Source: Duganella sp. BJB476 | GTDB taxonomy: Bacteria > Pseudomonadota > Gammaproteobacteria > Burkholderiales > Burkholderiaceae_D | NCBI RefSeq assembly: GCF_003416895.1 | Contig: NZ_QVIO01000005.1 | Location: 62,001 to 126,000, forward strand | Reading direction: 5' to 3' | DNA length: 64,000 nucleotides | In this document: piece by piece, positions 26,534-36,047 of the stretch | Layout: each line of letters begins with the position of its first letter | Numbering within the stretch: the first letter of the stretch is position 1 | Notes under the pieces: generated by a model | The model's database searches: none | The model's input: the letters and a program-made list of their open reading frames with translations, nothing else | What the model was told of the DNA's origin: nothing | Made by a program: the position numbers and the translations under genes

Positions 26534-28066
26534 TTAGCGCCGCAGCTTGAATACGCTGACGGCGCCGGCCAGCTCGGCGGCCTGCTGCTGCATCGATTGC
26601 GCCGCCGCCGTGGCCTGCTCGACCAGCGCCGCATTCTGCTGCGTCACCTGGTCCATCTGGACGATGGCGTTGTTGACGTGCTCGATGCCGGAGGTTTGTT
26701 CTTCGCTGGCGTCGGCGATCTCGCCCATGATGGCGCTGACGCGATTGACGCTGGCCACGATCTCGTCCATCGTGGTGCCGGCCTGCTCGACCAGGCGCGC
26801 GCCTTGTTCCACGCTTTGCACGGAGACGCCGATCAGTTCCTTGATTTCCTTGGCGGCGGAGGCCGAACGCTGGGCCAGGTTGCGCACCTCGGACGCCACC
26901 ACGGCAAAGCCGCGCCCCTGCTCGCCGGCCCGCGCCGCTTCAACCGCCGCATTCAACGCCAGGATATTGGTCTGGAAAGCGATGCCATCGATGACGCCGA
27001 TGATGTCGACAATGCGGCGCGACGATTGGTTGATCTCGCCCATCGTCGTCACCACCTCGGCCACCACCGTGCCGCCCTTGACCGCGACGGCGGCGGTCGC
27101 CGCCACCAGGCCGCTGGCTTGGCGCGCGCTGCCGGCGTTCTGCTTGACCGTGCCGGTCAGCTGGTCCATGGCGCTGGCGGTCTGGCCCAGCGAGGTGGCT
27201 TGCTGTTCCGTGCGGTTGGACAGGTCGAGGTTGCCGTCGGCGATTTCGCTCGACGCGGTCGAAATGGTCTCGGCGCCGCTGCGGATCTGCGCCACGATGC
27301 CGGCCAGGCTTTGCTGCATCGACTTCATCGCCGACAGCAGGCTGTCGCGATCGCCGCCGCTCGTTTGTATCTCTTCGGTGAAATCGCCGGCGGCGATGCG
27401 GCGCGCGATGTCGGCGGCATAGTCCGGTTCGCCGCCCAGCTGGCGCATCACATTGGCCGACAACAAATAGGTGACCACGCCGGCCGCCACCAGGGTGGCC
27501 AGCGCCAGGCCCAGGCTGACCCACATGGTGCGCTGGGTGGAGGCGATCACGCTGGCTTCGGCCAGCTTGACGTCGTCCTTCTTGGCCTTGAGGAAGTCCA
27601 GCAGATGGCCACGCATGACGCGCCAGACCGGCGTTTCATCCTTGTTCAGCACCTGGATCGCGGCGGGCTGGTCGTCCTTGGCCAGCGACATGATCTTCGC
27701 TTGCAGCCCGGCCTGTTTTTCACGCAATTGCGCCATGTCCGCGAACATCTTGCCGGCCTCGCTTTGCGGTGCGACCAGGCCTTGCGCCACCTGCAGGTAT
27801 TCCGCGAAGGACTTGCTGGCGTCGTCGATATTCTTGAGGCCGGCCTTGTTGCTGGGATCGAGCACCACGTTGCGCAGCGCCTGTCCCATTTGCAGGCCTT
27901 GCGCGTACAGGTTGGTGGTAGTCTGCAGCAAGGCTTGGTCCACTTCCAGGAATTGCTGGAACTGGTTGCGTGCGCTTTGCATGCCCATCAGCGCCACCCC
28001 CAGCGCGACCAGGAAAGCACAACATACAACCGCCATGCACAGCACCATCTTGTCGCGTAACTTCAT
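26534..28066 (-). CDS. methyl-accepting chemotaxis protein
   Basis: The 510-residue receptor has TM1 at about residues 8-29, a periplasmic helical sensor of about 150 residues and TM2 at about 188-207 (LGLALATLVAAGVVTYLLSA). The HAMP region begins near GGEPDYAADIARRIAAGDF. The signalling domain has the canonical hairpin tip GVIDGIAFQTNILALNAAVEAARAG. The C-terminus, VSVFKLRR, lacks a CheR-tethering pentapeptide. This is the Tar/Tsr-like class common in Burkholderiales. It is divergent from the sox operon, sharing a 135-base intergenic region. Confidence 0.93.
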   Translation of the reverse strand: MKLRDKMVLCMAVVCCAFLVALGVALMGMQSARNQFQQFLEVDQALLQTTTNLYAQGLQMGQALRNVVLDPSNKAGLKNIDDASKSFAEYLQVAQGLVAPQSEAGKMFADMAQLREKQAGLQAKIMSLAKDDQPAAIQVLNKDETPVWRVMRGHLLDFLKAKKDDVKLAEASVIASTQRTMWVSLGLALATLVAAGVVTYLLSANVMRQLGGEPDYAADIARRIAAGDFTEEIQTSGGDRDSLLSAMKSMQQSLAGIVAQIRSGAETISTASSEIADGNLDLSNRTEQQATSLGQTASAMDQLTGTVKQNAGSARQASGLVAATAAVAVKGGTVVAEVVTTMGEINQSSRRIVDIIGVIDGIAFQTNILALNAAVEAARAGEQGRGFAVVASEVRNLAQRSASAAKEIKELIGVSVQSVEQGARLVEQAGTTMDEIVASVNRVSAIMGEIADASEEQTSGIEHVNNAIVQMDQVTQQNAALVEQATAAAQSMQQQAAELAGAVSVFKLRR

Positions 28067-28201
28067 CGGTGTTCTCCCCTTGTTGGATATTCTAGGTTTT
28101 TTTCACTACATTAACGGCAACGATATGGAACAGGAAATGTCTTGCATAGAGGAACTTGTACAGGCTAAGCTTATCCCCACAAAAACACAAGGAGACCGGC
28201 C

Positions 28202-29536
28202 GTGACGGATGTGCTACGCACTATCGGCAGGCTGTTGCAAGCCCCCGAGCATCATCTCGGTGAGGCCCAGCATGCACAGGCGCGTACCGCGCGCCGCAGC
28301 TTCATGGGCAAGGCCCTGGCCATGGGCGCCGGCGTCGCTGCGGGCGGTGTGGCCGCCGCACAGAACGCGGCCGGCGACGACGCCATCCTGACCCTGCCGG
28401 CGCACAGCAAAACGCTGGGCCAGCCGGTCGCCGCCCTGCCCTATGGCCAGCCGTCCAAGTGGGAAGGCAATCTGCAGCGCCGCGAAAGCCCGGGCCTGAC
28501 CCGCGTGCGCCAGGCGTCCGTCAGTTTCACGCCACTGCAAGGGCTGTTCGGCATCATCACGCCCAGCGGCTTGCACTTTGAACGTCACCACCAGGGCTGG
28601 CACGACATCGACTCCAGCCAGCATCGTTTGATGATCAACGGCCTGGTGCGCGAGCCGCGCGTGTTCACCATGGACGACCTGATGCGCCTGCCGTCCGTGT
28701 CGCGCATCCACTTCATCGAATGCGGCGCCAATACCGGCGCCGAGTGGGGCAACGTCGCGCTGCCGACGGTGCAATATACGCATGGCATGCTGGCCTGCTC
28801 GGAGTACACGGGGGTGCTGCTGTCGACCCTGCTCGACATGTGCGGCATCGACCGCAAGCGCGCCCGTTTTGTGCTGGCCGAAGGCGCCGACGGTTCCAGC
28901 ATGACGCGCACCATCGCCATCGAACGGGCGCTGGACGATGTCATCGTGGCCTGGGGCCAGAACGGCGAAATGCTGCGGCCGGAAAACGGCTATCCGCTGC
29001 GCCTGGTGGTGCCGGGCGTGCAGGGCGTCAGCTGGGTCAAGTATCTGCGCCGCATCGAAGTGGGCGACCAGCCGTGGGACACCAAGGACGAAACCATCCA
29101 CTACGTCGACCTGATGCCGGACGGGCAGCATCGCCAGTACACTTCCATCCAGGAATGCAAGAGCGTGATCACCACGCCGTCCGGCGGCCAGACCTTACTC
29201 GATCGCGGCTACTACAACATCAGCGGGCTGGCCTGGTCGGGACGCGGGCGCATCAAGCGCGTCGACGTCAGCACGGACGGCGGCCGAAACTGGCGTACCG
29301 CCCGCATCGAAGGACCGGTGCAGAACAAGGCGCTAACGCGCTTTAATATCGACTGGGTGTGGGATGGCGGCAACGCCGTGCTGCAAAGCCGCGCCATCGA
29401 CGACAGCGGTTATGTGCAACCCAAGATCAACCAGCTGCGCGCCGTGCGCGGCACGCGCTCCATTTATCACAACAACGCCATCCAGTCCTGGCAGGTGTCG
29501 CCGAACGGCGAAGTCTCCAACGTGCAGGTGAGCTGA
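28202..29536 (+). CDS. soxC: sulfane dehydrogenase subunit SoxC (molybdopterin)
   Basis: The 444-residue protein is the molybdenum-cofactor subunit of sulfane dehydrogenase SoxCD, which oxidises the sulfane sulfur bound to SoxY in the periplasm. It has a twin-arginine signal (RRSFMGKAL) and the sulfite-oxidase-type core IHFIECGANTGAEWG with the molybdenum-ligand cysteine. A C-terminal dimerisation domain includes ISGLAWSGRGRIKRVDVSTDGG. The GTG start at 28202 has AAGGAG upstream. It is the first gene of the sox run and overlaps soxD by one base (TGATG). Confidence 0.95.
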   Translation: MTDVLRTIGRLLQAPEHHLGEAQHAQARTARRSFMGKALAMGAGVAAGGVAAAQNAAGDDAILTLPAHSKTLGQPVAALPYGQPSKWEGNLQRRESPGLTRVRQASVSFTPLQGLFGIITPSGLHFERHHQGWHDIDSSQHRLMINGLVREPRVFTMDDLMRLPSVSRIHFIECGANTGAEWGNVALPTVQYTHGMLACSEYTGVLLSTLLDMCGIDRKRARFVLAEGADGSSMTRTIAIERALDDVIVAWGQNGEMLRPENGYPLRLVVPGVQGVSWVKYLRRIEVGDQPWDTKDETIHYVDLMPDGQHRQYTSIQECKSVITTPSGGQTLLDRGYYNISGLAWSGRGRIKRVDVSTDGGRNWRTARIEGPVQNKALTRFNIDWVWDGGNAVLQSRAIDDSGYVQPKINQLRAVRGTRSIYHNNAIQSWQVSPNGEVSNVQVS

Positions 29537-30600
29537 TGAAAAAAACGATCCTCGCCGCCGCCGCGCTATTGGGCGCTTGCCTGCTGGTGCAAGCGGCCGA
29601 CGCGCCGTGGCAAGCCATCGGCCGCGCCGCCACGCCAGCTGAAATCAAGGCCTGGGATATTGACGTGCGCGCCGATTTCCAGGGACTGCCGAAAGGCCGC
29701 GGTTCCGTCGCCCAGGGCGAGCAGATCTGGGAAAACCGCTGCGCCGGCTGCCACGGCAGCTTTGGCGAATCGAACGAGGTGTTCACGCCCATCGTCGGCG
29801 GCACCACCGATGCCGATATCAAGAGCGGCCACGTGGCGGCCTTGTCCAACGGCAGCGTGCCGCAACGCACGACGCTGATGAAGGTGGCCCATCTGTCCAC
29901 GCTGTGGGACTACATCAACCGCGCCATGCCATGGGACGCGCCCAAGTCGCTGACCACGGATGAGGTGTATGCAGTCACCGCACACATCCTGAACCTGGGC
30001 GGCATCGTGCCGGCCGATTTCGTGCTGAGCAACGACAACATCGCCGACGTGCAGCAGCGACTGCCCAACCGCAATGGCCTGGTGCGCCAGCCCGGCCTGT
30101 GGGACATCAAGGGCAAACCCGATGTGCTCAATACCGCCTGCATGACGAATTGCCCGACCGAGGCCAAGCAGACTTCCAGCCTGCCCGACTTCGCCCGCAA
30201 CGCGCATGGCAATCTGGCCGAGCAAAACCGTCTGCTGGGCGGCGTGCGCGGCACCGATACCACGCGTCCCCCGCGCGCCGCACTGGCGCCGGCCGCAGCA
30301 GCCGCAGTTGCGCCGACCGCGGCCCCAGCCAAGGCTGCCGCCGGCGGAGACGTGCAGCAGCTGCTGAACAAGAACGGATGCCTCGGCTGTCACGGCGTGA
30401 CCAACAAAATTATCGGTCCCGCCTTGCGCGACGTCGCCACCAAATACCAGGGCCGCGCCGACCGCACAGCCTATTTGCAGGCCAAGATACGCAGCGGCGG
30501 CGCGGGCGCCTGGGGCGCCATGCCCATGCCGCCGCAAAGCCAATTGAAAGAAGCCGACATGCAAGCCATCATTCAATGGCTGGCCAGCGGTGCACAATGA
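29536..30600 (+). CDS. soxD: diheme cytochrome c SoxD, electron-accepting subunit of sulfane dehydrogenase
   Basis: The 354-residue protein has a signal peptide (ILAAAALLGACLLVQAAD) and two c-type heme sites. CAGCH lies at about residues 72-76 in the SoxD-specific N-terminal domain and CLGCH in the C-terminal cytochrome domain, with an Ala/Pro-rich linker between them. It takes electrons from SoxC. ACMTNCP near residue 200 is an extra cysteine pair seen in this family. The start overlaps the soxC stop. Confidence 0.94.
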   Translation: MKKTILAAAALLGACLLVQAADAPWQAIGRAATPAEIKAWDIDVRADFQGLPKGRGSVAQGEQIWENRCAGCHGSFGESNEVFTPIVGGTTDADIKSGHVAALSNGSVPQRTTLMKVAHLSTLWDYINRAMPWDAPKSLTTDEVYAVTAHILNLGGIVPADFVLSNDNIADVQQRLPNRNGLVRQPGLWDIKGKPDVLNTACMTNCPTEAKQTSSLPDFARNAHGNLAEQNRLLGGVRGTDTTRPPRAALAPAAAAAVAPTAAPAKAAAGGDVQQLLNKNGCLGCHGVTNKIIGPALRDVATKYQGRADRTAYLQAKIRSGGAGAWGAMPMPPQSQLKEADMQAIIQWLASGAQ

Positions 30601-30631
30601 GCGGGCCACCCCGCAACCACCAGGAGACTGC

Positions 30632-31090
30632 ATGAACCCGACCCGTCGTACCGTATTGAAAACCAGCTCGGCCCTTGGCCTGCTGGTCGCCTGTGGCCTG
30701 GTGACCAGCCAGCAAGCGCTGGCCGCCACCGGCCGCGAAGGCTTCAGCGCCAAGAGCCTGGCCGATGCGCTGGCCGCCGTCGGCGGCACGCCGGCCGACA
30801 GCAAGGACATCGTCATCACCTCGCCCGACATCGCTGAAAACGGCGCCGTGGTGCCGGTGGGCGTGGTGTCCAATATTCCCGGCACCAGCGAAATCTACTT
30901 CTTTGTCGAAAAGAACCCGAACCCGCTGGCCGCCATGTTCCGCATTCCGGACGACACCAACGCCGCCGTGCAGAGCCGCCTGAAGATGGGCCAGAGCACC
31001 AACGTGGTGGCGGTGGTGAAGACCGCCGACGGCAAGCTGTACTCGGCGACCAAGGAAACCAAGGTCACGCTGGGCGGCTGCGGCGGCTAA
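30632..31090 (+). CDS. soxY: thiosulfate-oxidation carrier protein SoxY
   Basis: The 152-residue periplasmic carrier has a twin-arginine signal (NPTRRTVLK) and ends in the GGCGG swinging arm, whose cysteine binds the sulfur intermediates. It pairs with SoxZ. The ATG at 30632 was chosen because CAGGAG lies 7 bases ahead and the TAT signal starts there. A longer in-frame start at 30590 would overlap soxD. Confidence 0.95.
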   Translation: MNPTRRTVLKTSSALGLLVACGLVTSQQALAATGREGFSAKSLADALAAVGGTPADSKDIVITSPDIAENGAVVPVGVVSNIPGTSEIYFFVEKNPNPLAAMFRIPDDTNAAVQSRLKMGQSTNVVAVVKTADGKLYSATKETKVTLGGCGG

Positions 31091-31119
31091 CCACAATCAG
31101 AATCAGGACAGGAGCAAAC

Positions 31120-31431
31120 ATGGCAGATCCAATGAAAATCCGTGCCAACGCCGCCAATGGCGTCACGGAAGTAAAAGTACTGATGGCCCATCCGATGGAG
31201 GCCGGCATCCGCAAGGACGCGGCCGGCAACGTGGTGCCGGCGCACTACATCACCGACGTCACCGTCAAGCACGGCGAGCGCGTGGTGCTGCAATGCATGT
31301 GGGGCCAGTCGGTCTCGCAAAACCCTTACCTCGCCTTCAAGTTCAAGGGCGGCGCCAAGGGTGATACGGTCAGCGTCAGCTGGCAGGACAATCGGGGCGA
31401 GAGCCGCACCGACCAAGCCACCGTAGCCTGA
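31120..31431 (+). CDS. soxZ: thiosulfate-oxidation carrier complex protein SoxZ
   Basis: This is the 103-residue partner of SoxY. There is no signal peptide, as usual, because SoxZ is exported together with SoxY by the TAT pathway. Family features include VKVLMAHPMEAGIRKD, HYITDVTVKHG and FKFKGGAKGDTVSVSWQDN. It follows soxY by 29 bases with an AGGAG ribosome site. Confidence 0.95.
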   Translation: MADPMKIRANAANGVTEVKVLMAHPMEAGIRKDAAGNVVPAHYITDVTVKHGERVVLQCMWGQSVSQNPYLAFKFKGGAKGDTVSVSWQDNRGESRTDQATVA

Positions 31432-31441
31432 GGCCGCCACC

Positions 31442-32248
31442 ATGCCACTATCCCGTGTCACCTGGGCCAGCCTGTTGGGGCTGGTCATTGCAGGCAGCGC
31501 CGCAGCGCAAAGCGTCAGCGATGAAATCGCCAAGTACCGCGCCATGCTGGCCGACGGCAACCCCGCCGAGCTGGTCGAAGGCCAGGGCGAAGTGCTGTGG
31601 ACCACCAAGCGCGGCCCCAAGCAGGCCACGCTGGAAGGCTGCGACCTGGGCAAAGGGCCGGGCGTCATTGCCGGCGCCTATGCCGAGCTGCCGCGCTATT
31701 TCAAGGACACGGGCAAGGTGATGGATGCCGAAGCGCGCCTGGTGCATTGCATGGTGACGCTACAGGGCATCGAGCGTGCCGACATTGTGCGCAAACCGTA
31801 TTCCGAACAGGGCGAACGCGCCACCGACATGGAGGCGCTGGCAGCCTACGTCTCGGCCGCCTCGCGCGACATGAAAATCAATCTGCCGCAGCAGCATGCC
31901 GAAGAAAAGGCCGCGTATGCGCGCGGCAAGCAAGCGTTCTTCTACCGCGCCGGCCCGCATGATTTTTCCTGCGCCTCCTGCCACAGCAAGAACGACCAGC
32001 GCATCCGTCTGCAAGACCTGCCGAACCTGCAACAGGCGGCTGCGGCGCGCGGTGCCTTCGCCAGCTGGCCGGCTTACCGCGTCAGCCAAGGCGCGGTGCG
32101 CACCATGCAGTGGCGCATGGCCGACTGCTTCCGCCAGCAGCGCTTCCCGCAACTGGAATACAACTCCCAGGCAGCCATCGACCTGATCACCTACCTCGGC
32201 GTCAACGCCAAGGGCGGCGTGATGGCGGCGCCGGGCTTGAAACGCTGA
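31442..32248 (+). CDS. soxA: L-cysteine S-thiosulfotransferase subunit SoxA (single-heme form)
   Basis: The 268-residue subunit joins thiosulfate to the SoxY cysteine as part of SoxAX. It has a signal peptide ending SAAAQ, one heme motif CASCH in the C-terminal domain and the active-site cysteine in MADCFRQQ. The N-terminal domain lacks a CxxCH and keeps only two separate cysteines (LEGCDLG and LVHCMV), so the first heme of diheme SoxA is absent, as in other monoheme SoxA proteins. Confidence 0.94.
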   Translation: MPLSRVTWASLLGLVIAGSAAAQSVSDEIAKYRAMLADGNPAELVEGQGEVLWTTKRGPKQATLEGCDLGKGPGVIAGAYAELPRYFKDTGKVMDAEARLVHCMVTLQGIERADIVRKPYSEQGERATDMEALAAYVSAASRDMKINLPQQHAEEKAAYARGKQAFFYRAGPHDFSCASCHSKNDQRIRLQDLPNLQQAAAARGAFASWPAYRVSQGAVRTMQWRMADCFRQQRFPQLEYNSQAAIDLITYLGVNAKGGVMAAPGLKR

Positions 32249-32261
32249 TACCGGAGTGTCC

Positions 32262-32879
32262 ATGCACAGCAAATTCATCACCGCCGCCCTGTTGGGCGCG
32301 CTGGCCTCCAGCGCTGCACTGGCCGCCGGGCCAGCCAAGGATAGCGCCGACCTGGCCGCTTTCAAGGCTTCGTTCCGCGACAAGAACGAAGCCACCGTCG
32401 ACCGCCTGGAGCAGACCGAGGCGCAACGCCTGTGCTCGCAGGATGCGCAGCACCCGCTGAAACCCGCGCAGCGCAAGCAGATCGAGCAGCAGGCCACGGC
32501 CACCGTGCGCTATCCGGCCGACGGCAACTATCTGGGCGACTGGAAGGAAGGCGAAAAGGTCGCGCAGAACGGCCGCGGCCTGCAATCGTCCGATCCGAAA
32601 GGGACGGCGGCCGGCGGCAATTGCTATGCCTGTCATAAGCTGGACCAGAAGGAAATCGCCTTCGGCAATATCGGCCCCAGTTTGCAGCAGTACGGCAAGC
32701 TGCGCGGCGGCCCGACGCCGGAGATCCTGAAATACACCTGGGCCAAGATCTACAACTCGCATGCCTTCCAGGCGTGCTCGGTGATGCCGCGCTTCGGCGC
32801 CGCCGGCATCCTGACGGAGAAGCAGATGCAGGATGTGATGGCGCTGCTGCTGGCGCCTGAATCGCCGGTCAACCAGTAA
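32262..32879 (+). CDS. soxX: cytochrome c SoxX
   Basis: The 205-residue partner of SoxA has a signal peptide (AALLGALASSAALAAG) and one heme site, CYACH, with the distal methionine probably in SVMPRFG. The ATG at 32262 is preceded by CCGGAG at the right distance; a GTG at 32256 is in frame but overlaps that site. The N-terminal extension before the heme domain contains an extra cysteine (RLCSQD), as in longer SoxX forms. Confidence 0.93.
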   Translation: MHSKFITAALLGALASSAALAAGPAKDSADLAAFKASFRDKNEATVDRLEQTEAQRLCSQDAQHPLKPAQRKQIEQQATATVRYPADGNYLGDWKEGEKVAQNGRGLQSSDPKGTAAGGNCYACHKLDQKEIAFGNIGPSLQQYGKLRGGPTPEILKYTWAKIYNSHAFQACSVMPRFGAAGILTEKQMQDVMALLLAPESPVNQ

Positions 32880-32907
32880 TCCATCCGAACCTTAGCCAGG
32901 CTACCCC

Positions 32908-34626
32908 ATGCAACGACGCGAATTCATGCAAATGCTGGCCATCGCCAGCGCCGGCGGCCTGGCCTTGGCCGGCAAGGATGCGCTGGCCGCCACGCCCGGC
33001 GCCGCCGAGCAGCTGTATGCGGTGCCGAAATTCGGCAACGTCAGCCTGCTGCACATCACCGATTGCCACGCCCAGCTGCGGCCGCTGTATTTCCGCGAGC
33101 CCAGCGTCAACCTCGGCATCGGCGAAGCGGCCGGCAAGGCGCCGCACCTGGTGGGCGACGCCTTGCTCAAGCAGTTCAAGATCGCACCGAAGACGGCGCG
33201 CGCGCACGCCTTCACCTACCTCGACTTTACCGCCGCCGCCAAGGTGTACGGCAAGGTCGGCGGCTTCGCCCATTTGTCCACCCTGGTCCAGCAGCTGCGC
33301 GCCAGCCGTCCGCATGCCGTGCTGTGCGACGGCGGCGACACCTGGCAGGGCTCGGCCACGGCGCTGTGGACCAATGGCCAGGACATGGTCGATGCCGCCA
33401 AGCTGCTGGGCGTGGAGATCATGGCGCCGCACTGGGAGTTCACGCTGGGCGCGCAACGGGTGCAGGAAATCGTGCAGAAGGATTTCCAGGGCAAGGTGGA
33501 TTTCGTCGCGCAGAACGTGGTGACGGCCGATTTCGGCGACTCCGTGTTTGCCCCCTACAGCTGGCGTGAAATGAACGGCGTGCCGGTGGCCGTGATCGGC
33601 CAGGCTTTCCCGTACACGCCGATCGCCAACCCGCGCTACATGGTGCCGGACTGGAGCTTCGGCATCCAGGAGGAGCGCTTGCAGGCGCTGGTCAAGGAAG
33701 TGCGCGCCAAGGGCGCCAAGGTGGTGGTGCTGCTGTCGCACAACGGCATGGACGTGGACCTGAAGCTGGCCAGCCGCGTCAGCGGCATCGACGCCATCCT
33801 CGGCGGCCACACCCACGATGGCGTACCGACACCGGTGGTGGTGTCCAACCAGGGCGGCCAGACGCTGGTGACCAATGCCGGCTCGAACGGCAAGTTCCTC
33901 GGCGTGCTGGATTTCGACGTGCGCGACGGCCGCATCCAGGGCTACCAGTACCGCCTGCTGCCGGTGTTCTCCAATCTGCTGCCGGCCGACCGCGCCATGC
34001 AGGCGCACATCGACGCGGTGCGCGCGCCGTTCCGCGCCAAACTGGATGAAACACTGGCCGTCACCGAAGGCTTGCTGTACCGGCGCGGTAATTTCAATGG
34101 CAGCTGGGACCAGTTGATCGTCGACGGGCTGCTGGCGGTCAAGGGCGCCGACCTGGCGTTCTCGCCGGGCTTCCGCTGGGGTACGTCGCTGCTGCCGGGC
34201 GCCCCCATCACGCGCGGCGATCTGATGGACCAGCTGGCGATTACCTACCCGGCCACAACGCTGACCGAGATGACGGGCGCCACCATCAAGACCATCATGG
34301 AAGATGTGTGCGACAACCTGTTCCACCCGGACCCCTACTACCAGCAGGGCGGCGACATGGTGCGCGTGGGCGGCATGAACTACACCTGCACGCCGACCGC
34401 TGCCACGGGTCGGCGCATCAGCGACATGCGATTGAACGGCAAGCTGCTCGACGCGGACAAAACCTACAAGGTGGCCGGCTGGGCGCCGGTGGCCGAGGGC
34501 GCCAGCGGCGCACCGATCTGGGACGTGATGGAAACGTATCTGCGCGCCCACCCGGTGGTGCGCGCGCGCCGTCCCGACCAGCCGACACTGGTGGGCACGG
34601 CCGGCAATCCCGGCATGGCTGTCTGA
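32908..34626 (+). CDS. soxB: thiosulfohydrolase SoxB
   Basis: The 572-residue dimanganese enzyme releases sulfate from the SoxY thiosulfonate intermediate. It has a twin-arginine signal (QRREFMQML) and the metallophosphoesterase motifs HITDCHAQ, DGGDTWQGS, the SoxB-type PHWEFT, LLSHNGMD and GGHTHDG, followed by the 5'-nucleotidase C-terminal domain. It is the seventh gene of the sox run. Confidence 0.95.
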   Translation: MQRREFMQMLAIASAGGLALAGKDALAATPGAAEQLYAVPKFGNVSLLHITDCHAQLRPLYFREPSVNLGIGEAAGKAPHLVGDALLKQFKIAPKTARAHAFTYLDFTAAAKVYGKVGGFAHLSTLVQQLRASRPHAVLCDGGDTWQGSATALWTNGQDMVDAAKLLGVEIMAPHWEFTLGAQRVQEIVQKDFQGKVDFVAQNVVTADFGDSVFAPYSWREMNGVPVAVIGQAFPYTPIANPRYMVPDWSFGIQEERLQALVKEVRAKGAKVVVLLSHNGMDVDLKLASRVSGIDAILGGHTHDGVPTPVVVSNQGGQTLVTNAGSNGKFLGVLDFDVRDGRIQGYQYRLLPVFSNLLPADRAMQAHIDAVRAPFRAKLDETLAVTEGLLYRRGNFNGSWDQLIVDGLLAVKGADLAFSPGFRWGTSLLPGAPITRGDLMDQLAITYPATTLTEMTGATIKTIMEDVCDNLFHPDPYYQQGGDMVRVGGMNYTCTPTAATGRRISDMRLNGKLLDADKTYKVAGWAPVAEGASGAPIWDVMETYLRAHPVVRARRPDQPTLVGTAGNPGMAV

Positions 34627-34632
34627 GCTGCC

Positions 34633-35070
34633 GTGGCCGACGCCCTGCCCGCCCCCTTGTTGCCGCCGCTGCGCGATCTGCGGGCGGAACTGGCCGCGCT
34701 GACGGCCACATCGGCGGTGCTGGTGCTGCTGGTGTCGCGCCGGGACTGCCCGTATTGTCTGGAAGTGCGGCGCAACTATCTGGCGCCGCTGCTGCGCGAA
34801 AACGATCCGCACCTGGTGCTGCGCGAACTGGAAAGCGATACGGTGGAGCAGTTGATCGACGCGGCAGGACAGCCGCAGCCCATTGCCGAAGCGCTGCGCC
34901 AGCTGCATGTGAGTTTCTTTCCCACGGTATTATTTCTCGGTAGCGGAGGCCGCACACTGGCCGCAGCCTTACCCGGCCTGGATCAGGCCGGCTTCTACGG
35001 TGCCTATCTGGAGGGCCGCCTGCAACAGGCGCGAGCTGCCGCCCTCGCCTCACCCAAGGAAACCAAATGA
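34633..35070 (+). CDS. thioredoxin-like protein (SoxS-type) in the sox operon
   Basis: The 145-residue thioredoxin-fold protein has the redox motif CPYC (Cys39-Cys42) in VSRRDCPYCLEVRRNYL and a cis-proline segment VSFFPTVLF. It starts at a GTG 6 bases after soxB. No clear signal peptide is seen, whereas SoxS of Paracoccus is periplasmic, so location is uncertain. SoxS-like thioredoxins keep the SoxY cysteine reduced, and this is the most likely role. It overlaps the next gene by 4 bases. Confidence 0.75.
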   Translation: MADALPAPLLPPLRDLRAELAALTATSAVLVLLVSRRDCPYCLEVRRNYLAPLLRENDPHLVLRELESDTVEQLIDAAGQPQPIAEALRQLHVSFFPTVLFLGSGGRTLAAALPGLDQAGFYGAYLEGRLQQARAAALASPKETK

Positions 35071-36047
35071 ACCTCGTCCGCCGACTGCTGTTGCTGGCTG
35101 CGGTACTGCCGGCGCTGACGGCCCAAGCCCAAGCCGTTCCGGACATCGTCCTCAAGCCGATCCAGGTCAGCCCGCACGTCTACTACTTCCAGGGGGAAGC
35201 CGGCATGGCCAGCCAGGCCAACCAGGGCTTCATGTCGAATGCCGGCTTTGTCGTCACGCCCGCCGGCGTGGTGGTGTACGACGCGCTGGCCACGCCGGCG
35301 CTGGGCGCCGCCATGCTGCGCGCGATCCGCCTGGTGACATCGGCGCCGCTGAAGATGGTGATCGTCGGGCATTACCACGCCGACCATTTCTACGGCCTGC
35401 AAGCCCTGCGCCAGCCCGGCGTGGTGATCGCCGCGCATCGCAACGGCCGCGACTACCTACGTTCGGACCTGGCGCGCGAACGGCTGGCCCAGCGCCGCGC
35501 CGAACTGGCGCCGTGGGTGGATGAGCGCACGGAACTGGTGTCGGCCGACCGCTGGCTGGACTTTGCCGACGGCCAGCCGTGGCGCTTCGAACTGGGTGGC
35601 CTGCACTTCCGCGTGATCGACAGCAGCGGCGCCCATTCGCCGGAAGACTTGCTGATGCTGGTGGAAGAAGACCACGTGCTGTTCGCGGGCGACCTGTTCT
35701 TCAGCGGCCGCCTGCCGTATGTCGGCGACGCGGACAGCAAGCGCTGGTTGCAAGCGCTGGATCGCATGCTCGACGCGCAGCCGGCCGTGGTGATCCCCGG
35801 CCACGGCCCGGCCTCGCGCGCGCCGCGCGAGGACATGCTGCTGACCCAACGCTATCTGCGTTACCTGCGCGAACAGATGGGCAATGCCGTGCAGGAACTG
35901 CTATCCTTTGATGAGGCCTATGCGCGCACCGATTGGTCCGCGTTCAAGGACTATCCTGCCTTCAGCCAGGCCAACCGGCTCAACGCCTATGGCACGTACC
36001 TGCTGATGGAAAAAGAAACTCTGCAAACTGGCAAGGAGTCCAAATGA
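35067..36047 (+). CDS. periplasmic metallo-beta-lactamase-fold hydrolase (SoxH-like)
   Basis: The 326-residue protein has a signal peptide ending TAQAQA and the zinc motif GHYHADHFYG (His102, His104, Asp106, His107). Further metal ligands are in SSGAHSPED, FAGDLFF and IPGHGPAS. It resembles SoxH and the related zinc hydrolases of sulfur-oxidation and quinoprotein clusters. SoxH is not needed for thiosulfate oxidation in Paracoccus and its reaction is unknown. Start and stop overlap both neighbours by 4 bases (ATGA). Confidence 0.82.
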   Translation: MNLVRRLLLLAAVLPALTAQAQAVPDIVLKPIQVSPHVYYFQGEAGMASQANQGFMSNAGFVVTPAGVVVYDALATPALGAAMLRAIRLVTSAPLKMVIVGHYHADHFYGLQALRQPGVVIAAHRNGRDYLRSDLARERLAQRRAELAPWVDERTELVSADRWLDFADGQPWRFELGGLHFRVIDSSGAHSPEDLLMLVEEDHVLFAGDLFFSGRLPYVGDADSKRWLQALDRMLDAQPAVVIPGHGPASRAPREDMLLTQRYLRYLREQMGNAVQELLSFDEAYARTDWSAFKDYPAFSQANRLNAYGTYLLMEKETLQTGKESK

